From RCIO01 sp040880025 (GTDB lineage Bacteria > Pseudomonadota > Alphaproteobacteria > Rhizobiales > Rhizobiaceae): 64,000 bases of DNA. A model generated the notes under the pieces. It saw only the letters and a list, made by a program, of their open reading frames with translations. It was not told where the DNA came from and made no database searches. Below are positions 43,225 to 52,109 of the stretch, in pieces. The position numbers and the translations under genes are program-made. The stretch is taken from NCBI GenBank assembly GCA_040880025.1, contig JBBDJD010000014.1, positions 1-64,000 on the forward strand, given 5' to 3'. Position 1 is the stretch's first letter; every line of letters starts with the position of its first letter.

Positions 43225-43845
43225 ATGAGCGAGAACACCGAAAAAGCAATCGAACAGGACAATGTTCGCAGGCTGTCGGCCGCGATCCTGGAGGTCAAGA
43301 CGGCGCTGGCGGATCGCGATGACGTGGTTCACGAAATCCGCGACGTTCAGCGGGCGCGGCTGGAATTGCTTCAGCAGGAACTTCAGGATGTCATCGACGA
43401 CGCGCCCGACGACACATTCGACTTCGCGATTTCATCGGGCGAGCAGCCGCGTTTATGGATAGACGCTGTCGCGCATGTAGCTCTGGGCCGTGACAGGCGG
43501 ACTTACCGCTTTGTGCGCGATACACGCGCCGGCCGCGTGGTGCTGGCGGAATCCGGCGAAATGGAGCCGGTCGCCAACGCAGTCACGCGCTATGTCGCGG
43601 AGCGGATCGTCGAGCGGCTGCGGCAGCTTGAAGAAGCGCCTGACCAGCGGGCTGCGGACAGCCCGGCTCCGACAGCGCCTGGTCTCGCCGGCTCGCGTGA
43701 CAGCGGAGCCGAGAAAGACCGCATGGGTGAGATATTCTCCGGATTTTCCTTGATCGTTATCGGGGCGATTGTCGGCGTCGCAGTCACGGTCGCCCTGCTG
43801 CGCGACCGCATACCTGAGATCAACACGCTGTTGGGTATCGGCTGA
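43225..43845 (+). CDS. C-terminally anchored protein of unknown function
   Basis: A 206-residue protein with a helical N-terminus, a small alpha/beta middle (RLWIDAVAHVALGRDRRTYRFVRDTRAGRVVLAESGE) and a C-terminal membrane helix (about 177-197, GFSLIVIGAIVGVAVTVALL). Charge suggests the bulk is cytoplasmic with a tail anchor. A Pro/Ala/Ser-rich linker precedes the helix. No known domain is recognised. Confidence 0.75.
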   Translation: MSENTEKAIEQDNVRRLSAAILEVKTALADRDDVVHEIRDVQRARLELLQQELQDVIDDAPDDTFDFAISSGEQPRLWIDAVAHVALGRDRRTYRFVRDTRAGRVVLAESGEMEPVANAVTRYVAERIVERLRQLEEAPDQRAADSPAPTAPGLAGSRDSGAEKDRMGEIFSGFSLIVIGAIVGVAVTVALLRDRIPEINTLLGIG

Positions 43846-43851
43846 TCCGGA

Positions 43852-44781
43852 TCAGGCGTGTTTTCTTGCGGAATTCGCGATTGAGCCAAGATCTTCGGCC
43901 GACATCGTCACCGGTTCGATCGCGGTTCCGGCCAAACCCCTTCGCTGGAGTTTGACGGACCATTTGCCTGGTTCGCCGTCGATGTCGAACAGATTGTACT
44001 GCGCCGCCGGCTTCGAGCTGCCGGGTCCCTGACCGGCCGCGGGCACGCCGACAACCGGAACCGGCCCATCCTTGCTATCGATCCAGTGTGTGGTCGCCAA
44101 GTGGGTGTGTCCGTGCAGGACAAGTTCGGCGCCATGGGCGCGGATGACATTCTGAAACCGTCGGATCCCGAACAGGCGTTTGCGGGTAGCCGTCGCGCCG
44201 CGAACAGGCGGATGGTGGATCAGGATAACGCGGAACAGGCCATCGGCCGCGGCTTTCCGCAGCAGTTCCGCCAGTCCCTTTGCCTGTACGGATGAGAATG
44301 TCCCGCTTGCCATGAACGGCGCCGTGGCCTGCGCCGAGGAGGCGCCGATCAGTCCGAGCGGACCTCGCCGGTGAAGGTAGGGGAACGCGTGGCGCGTGGT
44401 GCTTTTCGGCCGATCGTCCGGTTTCATCCAGCGCGCCCATGACCTGCAGGCCTTGTCGAGCGCCCCCGGCACGTAGGCGTCGTGATTTCCAGGGACGAGC
44501 GAAACGCGCTCCACGGGTCCCAGCGATTCCAGCCAGATACTGGCCATCTCCAGTTCGGCATCAAGCGCGAGATTGACGAGATCGCCAGTGATGGCGATGT
44601 GGTCCGGCTGAAAATGCTCCATATCCGACAGAAGGCGTTCGGTTACGCCTTCATGGATATTTCTGCGCCGATTGCGATGCCAGTTTACGTAGCCGGTGAT
44701 CCGCTTGGAGGCGAGTTGGCGATAGGTTACACCGGGAAGCGGGCCGAGATGGATGTCGGAGAAATGTGCGAGGCGGAACAT
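43852..44781 (-). CDS. Metallophosphoesterase
   Basis: A 309-residue calcineurin-like phosphoesterase. The metal ligands are complete: SDIHLG, GDLVN, GNHD, LIHHPP and HGHTH. It likely hydrolyses a cyclic nucleotide, nucleotide-diphosphate compound or phosphodiester; the substrate cannot be read. It ends 6 bases from the convergent anchored-protein gene and is divergent from the NUDIX gene. Confidence 0.88.
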   Translation of the reverse strand: MFRLAHFSDIHLGPLPGVTYRQLASKRITGYVNWHRNRRRNIHEGVTERLLSDMEHFQPDHIAITGDLVNLALDAELEMASIWLESLGPVERVSLVPGNHDAYVPGALDKACRSWARWMKPDDRPKSTTRHAFPYLHRRGPLGLIGASSAQATAPFMASGTFSSVQAKGLAELLRKAAADGLFRVILIHHPPVRGATATRKRLFGIRRFQNVIRAHGAELVLHGHTHLATTHWIDSKDGPVPVVGVPAAGQGPGSSKPAAQYNLFDIDGEPGKWSVKLQRRGLAGTAIEPVTMSAEDLGSIANSARKHA

Positions 44782-44836
44782 CAGTCCTTTCTAGTCACAG
44801 GATGCGCAAAGGCAATCCGTGCAGCGGCAGCCGGAT

Positions 44837-44860
44837 CGTCATTTCATGGATGAAATGACG
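44837..44860. repeat. Perfect 11-bp inverted repeat over the NUDIX start
   Basis: The arms CGTCATTTCAT and ATGAAATGACG flank GG. The repeat covers both plausible ATG starts (44846 and 44855) of the NUDIX gene. As DNA it is a fair operator; as RNA it would hide the start codon. Confidence 0.7.
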
Positions 44861-45346
44861 GGTTCACCGGAACCTCGGCAGAGCGGCTGGCCACGGTTCC
44901 GCTCGAAGCTGTTTCATCTGGTTTTTCTCTTCCGCCGGCCGATGACGCTGGGTGTGCGCATCCTCGTTCACGATACTCGGGCCAACGCAGTCTTCCTTGT
45001 GCGGCACACCTATGTCCCCGGATTTCAGCTTCCCGGCGGCGGGGTCGAAACCGGGGAGACGGTTCATCAGGCCCTGGAACGTGAACTCATGGAGGAAGCC
45101 AATATCCGGCTGACAAGGGAACCGGCCCTGGTCTCGGTTCATTTCAACGGCCATATCAGCAAGCGCGACCATGTCATGCTGTTTGTCGCACGCGACTACA
45201 GTCAGGACGCCGCCAAGTCGCCCGACAGGGAAATCGCCGAAGCGGGCTTTTTTCCGATCGACGCCTTGCCGGCCGATACAACGTCCGGCACACGGCGGAG
45301 GCTCGCCGAAATTTTCGGCGGAGCGAAAGTCTCGTCCCACTGGTAA
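44846..45346 (+). CDS. NUDIX hydrolase
   Basis: A 166-residue NUDIX-fold hydrolase. The Nudix box reads GGGVETGETVHQALERELMEEANI, a complete GX5EX7REUXEEXGU match apart from the last Gly. It hydrolyses a nucleoside diphosphate linked to another group; the substrate is unknown. The start at 44846 lies in a perfect inverted repeat; 44819 and 44855 are alternatives in frame. Confidence 0.85.
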   Translation: MDEMTGSPEPRQSGWPRFRSKLFHLVFLFRRPMTLGVRILVHDTRANAVFLVRHTYVPGFQLPGGGVETGETVHQALERELMEEANIRLTREPALVSVHFNGHISKRDHVMLFVARDYSQDAAKSPDREIAEAGFFPIDALPADTTSGTRRRLAEIFGGAKVSSHW

Positions 45347-45623
45347 CGCCGGCGATAACGGCGAAGTGAGCGGCTCGCCCAAAGACAGTCGCATTTACCG
45401 CCTCCCATAAGCGTGTGGGAGTGCATGCTGTGGAACGGACAACCTTCAACCCGAGTCAAGTCGAACGCAGGCGCATCGCGGTGTGGACGCCGTGGGGCAC
45501 GGTCCCGACCCTGAAGGCGCGGTCAAAGCGCGGCCGTGAGCTGACTTGTGACAAACAGATCATCCGCCACGAAGGCGAACGGCTTCGCGGAAAGCCGCGC
45601 TCCGGATAGCCGCTTTCGGAGCG

Positions 45624-46613
45624 TCAGGCCGCGGCCTTCAGCCTGTCGCGGTCATGCGGCGCATCGAAATCAAGTTCCGGTCCGACCGGCACGATGCGGG
45701 TCGGATTGACGCTCTCGTGGCTGCCGTAATAGTGCGCCTTGATGTTGTGCATGTTCACCGTGTCGGCGACGCCGGGCACCTGATAAAGCTCGCGCAGATA
45801 ATTCGACAGGCTCGGATAGTCGGCGATCCGGCGCAGGTTGCACTTGAAGTGCGAATAGTAGACCGCGTCGAAACGGACCAGCGTCGTGAACAGACGCCAA
45901 TCGGCCTCGGTCTGCGTGTCGCCGACCAGATAGCGGTGGCGCGCCAGCCGATCCTCGATCGTGTCGAGAGCGGCAAACAGTTCACCGAAGGCTTCCTCAT
46001 ACGCTTCCTGCGTGGTGGCGAAGCCGCTGCGATAAACGCCATTGTTGATCGCGGGGTAGACGAGGTCGTTGATGGAGTCGATATCGCCGCGCAACTGCTC
46101 GGGATAGAAGTCCAGCGATGCATCGCCCCACTCATCGAACGCGCTGTTGAGCATGCGGATGATCTCTGACGACTCATTGGAGACGATGGTTTCCTGCTTG
46201 CGGTCCCACAGAACCGGAACCGACACCCGTCCGCTATAGTCCGGGTCGGCCTTGGTGTAGATCTGGTGGAGGAAATCCTTGCCGTAGAGGTTGTCGCCCG
46301 TGGCGCCATCTTCGGCAACGAAGGTCCAGCCATCCTTGCCCATGAAGTGGTGGACGACTGAGCTGGAAATGACATCTTCCAGCTTCTTCAGCTTGCGGAA
46401 GATCATCGTACGGTGGGCCCACGGGCAGGCATGCGCGACGTAGAGATGGTAGCGGCCGGGTTCGGCCTTGAAACCACGCTCTCTGCCTTCCGCCGGTTGC
46501 CCGTCGCGGGTCACCCAGTCGCGCCATTGCGTCTCGACGCGCTGGAAACGGCCGCCGGTCTTCTTTGTATTGCTTGGTACGTCCTGCCAGACGCCGTCGA
46601 CGAGCATGCCCAT
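45624..46613 (-). CDS. Glutathionyl-hydroquinone reductase
   Basis: A 329-residue Xi-class glutathione transferase (YqjG/ECM4/PcpF-like). The catalytic Cys is in HACPWAHRTMIF, and family blocks GRYHLYVA, PVLWDRKQETIVSNESSEIIRML and the C-terminal helical domain are evident. It reduces glutathionyl-hydroquinones with glutathione. Start at 46613 (MGMLVDGVWQ) is preferred over a longer frame. The 277 bases to the right of the NUDIX gene hold nothing I can support. Confidence 0.92.
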   Translation of the reverse strand: MGMLVDGVWQDVPSNTKKTGGRFQRVETQWRDWVTRDGQPAEGRERGFKAEPGRYHLYVAHACPWAHRTMIFRKLKKLEDVISSSVVHHFMGKDGWTFVAEDGATGDNLYGKDFLHQIYTKADPDYSGRVSVPVLWDRKQETIVSNESSEIIRMLNSAFDEWGDASLDFYPEQLRGDIDSINDLVYPAINNGVYRSGFATTQEAYEEAFGELFAALDTIEDRLARHRYLVGDTQTEADWRLFTTLVRFDAVYYSHFKCNLRRIADYPSLSNYLRELYQVPGVADTVNMHNIKAHYYGSHESVNPTRIVPVGPELDFDAPHDRDRLKAAA

Positions 46614-46888
46614 GAAGCAGTCCTTTCGTTTCATCACGATGTAGGGGAGGCGGGCCTGGTGCGAAAGACTTGTCCGGTGAACTCTCCGTCAACGGTTGCT
46701 GCTGCGACCGGACGTGCTGATTGCGCGGCGCAAAAAACGGTGCTAGGCGTCCTGCGCTCTTTTCCGGGGGATAGCGTGAGCTTGGTGACCTGTTTCCAGC
46801 GACGATGAATGGGTGGCCGCGCCTGATACGGCGCGACATTGCGCGGGGCAATTGCGCCCCTGTCCCTTTCGCGAACGGAAACAATGCG

Positions 46889-47407
46889 ATGAGCATCACG
46901 GATGTTGTTTATCTGCCGGAAGAACCGGCACATGATCCAGCCATAGAAGAAATCAACGAAGAGGCGTTCGGTCCGGGGCGTTTCACCCGCGCCGCCTACA
47001 GGATTCGCGAAGGCGGTCCGCACGACCTCGCCCTATCGTTCGTGGCGGTGGTTGGAAGCGAGGTTGTCGCGTCGGTTCGCATGACGCATGTCGCGGCCGG
47101 TGGGGGACGGGCGCTGCTGCTCGGGCCGCTGGCGGTGCGCCCCGCACACAAGAATCTCGGCATCGGGCGCAAGCTCGTGCGGATCGCTGTCGATGCCGCG
47201 GCACAAGCCGGTCATGGCGTTGTGCTGCTGGTCGGGGATGCGCCCTATTACGAGCCGCTCGGCTTCCAGAGGGTGCCTTCTGGCCAGATGGCGATGCCGC
47301 GCCCGGTAGATCCCGGCCGCTTCCTCGCCAATGAGATCATTGCCGGCTCGCTCGACACGCTGCGCGGTGATGTCGTCCACGCCAATCTGGCCAAAGCCGC
47401 CTGCTGA
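46889..47407 (+). CDS. GNAT N-acetyltransferase
   Basis: A 172-residue GNAT-fold enzyme. The acetyl-CoA loop reads LGPLAVRPAHKNLGIGRKLVRIAVD and the C-terminal strand is VLLVGDAPYYEPLGFQRV, typical of the YhbS-like group. The acceptor is unknown. Start ATG 46889 is chosen because the conserved part begins there; an in-frame ATG 84 bases upstream lacks support. The preceding 275-base gap holds no clear element. Confidence 0.85.
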   Translation: MSITDVVYLPEEPAHDPAIEEINEEAFGPGRFTRAAYRIREGGPHDLALSFVAVVGSEVVASVRMTHVAAGGGRALLLGPLAVRPAHKNLGIGRKLVRIAVDAAAQAGHGVVLLVGDAPYYEPLGFQRVPSGQMAMPRPVDPGRFLANEIIAGSLDTLRGDVVHANLAKAAC

Positions 47408-47413
47408 CGCGCT

Positions 47414-49030
47414 TCAGCGGTTATCCTCCAATACCAGCGCCGCGCCTTTCGCGCCCGTCGCGATCGCCGTGGCGTTGGTATTGCCGCTGATGATCGAAGG
47501 AAACACCGAGGCATCGATGATCCGCAACCCGTCCACGCCGTGAACGCGCAGGCGGGGGTCGACGACCGAATTCGCCGGGTCCGGCCCCATCCGGCAGGTG
47601 GAAACGGGGTGATAGACCGTGCCGCTGCGCCGCCGGAAATCGTCGATCAGATCCTCGTCCGAGACGCAGGCGCTGCCCGGCAGCACTTCCTCATCAGTCA
47701 GATCGGCAAGTGCGGGCTGGGAGGCGATGCGGCGCAGGAATTTCACGGCGGCCAGCATTTCTTCGACATCGTTTGCGGTTGAATAGGCGTTGGGAACGAT
47801 ACGCGGCGCGGCGGCCGGGTCCGCCGAGCGGATATGGATCGAACCGCGGCTGGTCGGGCGGCAGTTCGAGAGACCGATGGAATAACCGGGCCATGGATCG
47901 GGCGACAGGATCGGCCGTTCGCCGGGTTTTGGAATGACCGTCGAAAAGGCCTGAAAATAAAGCTGCATGTTGGGCCGTGTCTGCGCCGGATCGGTGCGGA
48001 AAAAGCCGCCGCCCTGGTTTATGCCCATAGAGAGCGGTCCGGAGCCCAGAAGCAGATAGCGGCTGCCGGCGGCAAGCTTGCCCCACCATGGCCGCAACAT
48101 CTGGTTGATCGTCGGCACCTTGGCTTTCCACGTGTAGTTGATGCCCAGATGGTCGGCGAGGTTCTCTCCGACTTCACGGTTGGCTTGGACCATGGATATT
48201 CCAAGCTCGGAGAGCAGATTCGGATTGCCGATGCCCGATAGCTCGAGAAGCTGCGGAGAGTTGACCGATCCGCCGCTGATGATGACTTCGCATCGCGCTC
48301 GTGCGGACAGCGTTTGTCCACCCACGCGATATTCGATGCCGATCGCGCGCCGGTCCTCGAAGAGGATTTTCGTGGCGAGCGCGCCGGTGGCCAGCTTCAG
48401 GTTCGGGCGCCGCAGGGCGGGGCGGAGAAAGGCGCGCGCCGACGACATGCGACGTCCGTTGCGCGTCGTGATCTGATAGATGCCGGCGCCTTCGGTGTCG
48501 CCACAATACAAGTCATCGCAAAGGGAAAGCCCGGCCTGCTCGGCGGCGCGCAGATAGTGGCTGACCAGCGGGTGCGCGAGTTTCCGAACGTCGCTGACAT
48601 GCACCGGTCCGCCATGGCCGCGCCGCTCGTCCGCGCCGGCCTGATTGTGCTCGATGGCCCGGAATACCGGCAGCAGGTCGTCGTGGCCCCAGCCGGTATT
48701 GCCGGCCTCGCGCCACGAATCGTAATCCTCGCGCTGGCCCCTCATCCATACCATGGCGTTGATGGAGCTGGAGCCGCCGAGCAGCTTGCCGCGCGGCCAC
48801 CAGTCGGCATTGCCGGCAAGACCGGGGTCCGGCTCGGCCTGGTATTTCCAGTTCACACGGTCATCGAAGAAGGTCTTGCCGTAGCCAAGCGGCATCTGCA
48901 CGTAGAAACGCCGATCGGTGCCGCCGGCTTCAAGCAGGAGGACAGAATAGCGGCCGTTGGCGGTCAGCCTGTCGGCGACGACGCAACCTGCGGAGCCAGC
49001 TCCAACGATGATGAAATCGAACTCCTGCAT
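47414..49030 (-). CDS. GMC-family oxidoreductase (choline dehydrogenase-like)
   Basis: A 538-residue FAD enzyme. The N-terminal dinucleotide motif is FIIVGAGSAGCVVADRL, GMC signature 1 is GKLLGGSSSINAMVWMRGQ, signature 2 GGSVNSPQLLELSGIG, and the catalytic His lies in YHPVSTCRMG. It oxidises an alcohol; similarity to BetA does not prove choline as substrate, and the choXWV genes are 28 kb away. It is convergent with the GNAT gene, 6 bases apart. Confidence 0.88.
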   Translation of the reverse strand: MQEFDFIIVGAGSAGCVVADRLTANGRYSVLLLEAGGTDRRFYVQMPLGYGKTFFDDRVNWKYQAEPDPGLAGNADWWPRGKLLGGSSSINAMVWMRGQREDYDSWREAGNTGWGHDDLLPVFRAIEHNQAGADERRGHGGPVHVSDVRKLAHPLVSHYLRAAEQAGLSLCDDLYCGDTEGAGIYQITTRNGRRMSSARAFLRPALRRPNLKLATGALATKILFEDRRAIGIEYRVGGQTLSARARCEVIISGGSVNSPQLLELSGIGNPNLLSELGISMVQANREVGENLADHLGINYTWKAKVPTINQMLRPWWGKLAAGSRYLLLGSGPLSMGINQGGGFFRTDPAQTRPNMQLYFQAFSTVIPKPGERPILSPDPWPGYSIGLSNCRPTSRGSIHIRSADPAAAPRIVPNAYSTANDVEEMLAAVKFLRRIASQPALADLTDEEVLPGSACVSDEDLIDDFRRRSGTVYHPVSTCRMGPDPANSVVDPRLRVHGVDGLRIIDASVFPSIISGNTNATAIATGAKGAALVLEDNR

Positions 49031-49223
49031 CGAAGCCGAACGCGCGCCTCCCGGATTGCGTGAACTCTAGCGCCGCCGGGGATCGCGCGTCACCGGCTCA
49101 TTGCGTCACGGCCTGTGAATTTTCCGACCGCGGACCGGCGATTGCATGCCATCCGCCCGGGAAAGCGCTCGCGTCGGCCATTCCGATGTTCTAGTTCTCG
49201 ACGAGCAAATCGGAGAATTGCGC

Positions 49224-49625
49224 GTGGCCACCAAGATCGGAAAACCTGTCGGAGCACTGACCTTGCGCACGCTGGCCATGCCTGCGGACGCCAATGCGGC
49301 CGGCGACATTTTCGGTGGCTGGGTGATGGCGCAGATGGACCTGGCCTGCGGCATCCGCGCCGCGGAGCGGGCCAAGGGACGGGTGGTTACGGCGGCCGTG
49401 CGCGAAATGGCCTTCGCCAAGGCCATGAAGGTTGGCGACACGCTTTGCGTCTACATCGACATCACCAAGGTCGGCCGCACGTCGATGACGCTGCGTGTGG
49501 AAGCGTGGGCGCAGCGCTATCTGTCGGATGTCATGGAACGCGTCACCCATGCCGACTTCGTCATGGTCGCGCTTGATGGCGAGGGCAAGCCGAAGCCAAT
49601 ACCGCCCGAACGGCCGTCCCTCTAG
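49224..49625 (+). CDS. Acyl-CoA thioesterase, YciA-like
   Basis: A 133-residue single hotdog-domain thioesterase (MPADANAAGDIFGGWVMAQMDLACG is the YciA/BACH signature with its catalytic Asp). It hydrolyses acyl-CoAs. GTG 49224 with GGAG 8 bases before is taken as start, which gives the usual family length; ATG 49146 would add 26 unconserved residues. Its stop overlaps the convergent HxlR stop. Confidence 0.87.
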   Translation: MATKIGKPVGALTLRTLAMPADANAAGDIFGGWVMAQMDLACGIRAAERAKGRVVTAAVREMAFAKAMKVGDTLCVYIDITKVGRTSMTLRVEAWAQRYLSDVMERVTHADFVMVALDGEGKPKPIPPERPSL

Positions 49626-49996
49626 GCTCCGGCCTGGTCGTCGTAGCGCTGCCGCGCCTGCTCGATGCGCGCGCCATTCTGGCGCGCCCAGGCGCCCAAC
49701 GCCTTGATCGGTTCCAGCAGCTCGCGGCCCATCTGGGTAATTTCATAGTCGACGCGAGGCGGAATGGTCGGCTCCACGGTTCTGGTCACGAAGCCGTCGC
49801 GTTCAAGCCCGCGCAGCGTGGAAGTGAGGACCTTTTGCGAAATGCCGCCGATCTCGCGCCTGAGCTCGCTGAAGCGCATCGGCTGCCTGCCCAGAAGCTC
49901 GATCACCAGCACCGTCCACTTGTCGCCAATCCGCGCCAGGACCTGACTCACGGCCCGGCAGTCGTTGGTGACCTCAGGGTGACTCAGTGTCAACAA
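49622..49996 (-). CDS. HxlR-family transcriptional regulator
   Basis: A 124-residue winged-helix regulator of the HxlR group (RIGDKWTVLVIELLGRQPMRFSELRREIGGISQKVLTSTLRGLERDGFVTRTVEPTIPPRVDYEITQMG). One Cys (C13, NDCRAV) sits before the HTH, where QorR/YodB-type members sense oxidants or quinones. It is divergent from an FMN reductase, a usual target, with a palindrome between them. Confidence 0.92.
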   Translation of the reverse strand: MLTLSHPEVTNDCRAVSQVLARIGDKWTVLVIELLGRQPMRFSELRREIGGISQKVLTSTLRGLERDGFVTRTVEPTIPPRVDYEITQMGRELLEPIKALGAWARQNGARIEQARQRYDDQAGA

Positions 49997-50041
49997 AGTG
50001 CCTCCTTGTGCACTGCGGCAAAGGTTTCCAAATTAGAGCGC

Positions 50042-50058
50042 AGTATCCAATGGATACT
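50042..50058. promoter_or_regulatory. Palindromic operator between HxlR and reductase genes
   Basis: AGTATCC-AAT-GGATACT is a perfect 7-bp dyad placed between the divergent starts, 25 bases before the reductase ATG and 46 from the regulator. Its form and place fit an HxlR-family operator controlling both genes. Confidence 0.68.
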
Positions 50059-50082
50059 CAAGTGGCAATAGGAAACCAAGAT

Positions 50083-50682
50083 ATGTCCAAACCCAAGATA
50101 GCGATCGTTGTCGGCTCCACAAGACCCGGCCGCTTTGCCGACCATCCGGCGCAATGGATTTTCGAGCGTGCGAGCCAGAGACACGATTTCGATGTCGAAC
50201 TGGTCGATCTGCGCGACTTTCCGCTTCCGTTGTTCGAAGAATCCATGTCGCCGGCCTATGCGCCGTCGAAAAACGATGTGGCCAAGGCCTGGCAAGCCAA
50301 GGTGGCCGAATTCGACGGCTTCATCTTCACGGCGGCCGAATACAATCGGGGTCCGACCGGCGTCCTGAAGAACGCGATCGACTACGCCTATGGCCAGTGG
50401 AACAAGAAGACCGCCGCCTTTGTCGGCTATGGCGGCGTTGGCGGCGCCCGCGCAATCGAGCAGTTGCGGCTCAACGCGATCGAGCTTCAGATGAGCCCCA
50501 TTCGCGCCGGCGTGCACATCATGTTCCCGGTCTACATGGATGTCGTTCAGAACGGCAAGAAGCTCTCGGAGTTCGATTTCCTCAACCAGAATGCCGACGA
50601 CATGCTCGACCAGCTGTCCTGGTGGACCATGGCGCTCAAGGCGGCCAGGGAGGCGGACACCGAGCAGGCAAAGGCCGCCTGA
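50083..50682 (+). CDS. NADPH-dependent FMN reductase family protein
   Basis: A 199-residue flavodoxin-fold reductase. The FMN phosphate loop is GSTRPGRFAD and the isoalloxazine loop is AAEYNRGPTGVLKNAIDY. It likely reduces quinones, azo dyes or FMN. ATG 50083 is used with AGGAAA upstream. It is under probable control of the divergent HxlR protein; a terminator follows. Confidence 0.9.
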   Translation: MSKPKIAIVVGSTRPGRFADHPAQWIFERASQRHDFDVELVDLRDFPLPLFEESMSPAYAPSKNDVAKAWQAKVAEFDGFIFTAAEYNRGPTGVLKNAIDYAYGQWNKKTAAFVGYGGVGGARAIEQLRLNAIELQMSPIRAGVHIMFPVYMDVVQNGKKLSEFDFLNQNADDMLDQLSWWTMALKAAREADTEQAKAA

Positions 50683-50710
50683 ACGAGGCTCGTCCAATCA
50701 GGTAAAGAGA

Positions 50711-50735
50711 AGCGGGCTATGTCGGCCCGCTTTTT
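50711..50735. terminator. Intrinsic terminator after the FMN reductase
   Basis: The arms AGCGGGC and GCCCGCT enclose TATGTCG, followed by TTTTC. It sits between convergent genes and may act on both strands. Confidence 0.85.
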
Positions 50736-50737
50736 CT

Positions 50738-52045
50738 TCAGGCATTTCGCTCGCGGTGCGTGGCCGGAAGCCGTGAGGCGATGACCTTGTCGATCCGCCG
50801 CCCGTCCATGTCCACCACTTCGAAACGCCAGCCGAGTGCATCGACGGTCTCGCCGCTCGTCGGCAGATGATGCAGGAACGACAGCAGGAAACCGGCGAGG
50901 GTGTCGTAATCACGGCGCACCGGCAAGGCGATGCCCAGCGTCTCGGCCATCTCGTCGGCATACATGTATCCGGCCAGCAGCCACGAACCGTCGGCGCGCT
51001 GCCTGGCGGGCGGCTCCTCGGCGTCGATGTCGGACCGGAACGCCCCGGCGATCGTCTCCAGTATGTCGGCCGGAGTCACGATCCCCTCGAAGACGCCATA
51101 CTCGTCATGGACCAGCGCCACCGGCACCTCGGCCTCCTTCAGCACTTTGAGGATATCCAGCGCGTCGGCATTATCGTGGACGATTGGCGCCTCGCGCAGG
51201 AAGGACTCGGGATCGAACGGTTTGCGCGACATCATTGCCACCAGCAACTCGCGGGTGATCACGACGCCTTCCATGCCTTCGTCGCTGCCGGTGGAGGCGG
51301 GCAGCCGCGAATGAGCGGTCTCGATCAGGCGGCGTTTGATCTCGGCCCTGCTTTTGGTCAGGTCGATCCATTCGACCTCCGTGCGCGGCGTCATGACCGC
51401 ACGAACGGAGCGGTCGCCCAGCCTCATGACGCCGGAGATCAGGTTCCGCTCGCCCGTCTCGATTGTGCCATGTGTTTCGGCCTCGGCGATGATCGAGCGT
51501 ATTTCATCGTCGGTGACCTTCTGGTCACCTTCGCCCGACTGTCCCAGAAGCGCCAGAACGGCGCGTCCCGAAATATCGAGCAGCCAGACGACAGGCAGCG
51601 CGATCCGCGACAGCAGTTTCATCGCCGGGGCGACCATGATCGCCACGCGTTCCGGATCGCGCAGCGCGATCTGCTTGGGCACCAGTTCGCCCACGATCAG
51701 CGCGAAATAGGTGATGGCGGCGACCACGCCCCCGACGCCCAGCGTGTTGGCGAGGGTGGCCGACATGCCAAGCGTGGCGAGATAATCGGCTAGCCGCTGG
51801 CCAAGCGTGGCGCCCGAATACGCGCCCGACAGCACGCCGACCAGCGTGATCCCGATTTGGACCGTCGACAGGAAGCGGCCAGGATCAGCCGCAAGCGCGA
51901 GCGCGGTGGAGGCGCCGAGCGCACCGGCGTCGCTGCGCGCCTTGAGCCTGGCGGGGCGGGCGGAAACGACCGCCAGTTCGGACATGGCGAGCAGACCGTT
52001 GACCACGATCAGGGCGGCGGCGATTGCGAGTTCGATAGCGAGCAT
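50738..52045 (-). CDS. CNNM/HlyC-family CBS-domain membrane protein
   Basis: A 435-residue protein with a DUF21 membrane domain (about 1-190, three or four helices; MLAIELAIAAALIVVNGLLAMSELAVVSARPAR is typical), a CBS pair (about 215-335; VRAVMTPRTEVEWIDLT and VALVHDEYGVFEGIVTPADILETI) and a C-terminal CorC/HlyC domain (about 350-430). These proteins move Mg or Na or bind adenosyl ligands. The old hemolysin label is not supported. Confidence 0.9.
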   Translation of the reverse strand: MLAIELAIAAALIVVNGLLAMSELAVVSARPARLKARSDAGALGASTALALAADPGRFLSTVQIGITLVGVLSGAYSGATLGQRLADYLATLGMSATLANTLGVGGVVAAITYFALIVGELVPKQIALRDPERVAIMVAPAMKLLSRIALPVVWLLDISGRAVLALLGQSGEGDQKVTDDEIRSIIAEAETHGTIETGERNLISGVMRLGDRSVRAVMTPRTEVEWIDLTKSRAEIKRRLIETAHSRLPASTGSDEGMEGVVITRELLVAMMSRKPFDPESFLREAPIVHDNADALDILKVLKEAEVPVALVHDEYGVFEGIVTPADILETIAGAFRSDIDAEEPPARQRADGSWLLAGYMYADEMAETLGIALPVRRDYDTLAGFLLSFLHHLPTSGETVDALGWRFEVVDMDGRRIDKVIASRLPATHRERNA

Positions 52046-52109
52046 CGATCGTGCTTAGCACTCGAATGCCGACTTTGCGACGGTGTTTGCCGCGCCAGCC
52101 CGGTCGTTG

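Noticed and set aside
45415..45609. 64-codon frame between NUDIX and hydroquinone reductase genes
   Set aside because: No ribosome site, no recognisable pattern, Arg-rich product; likely chance.
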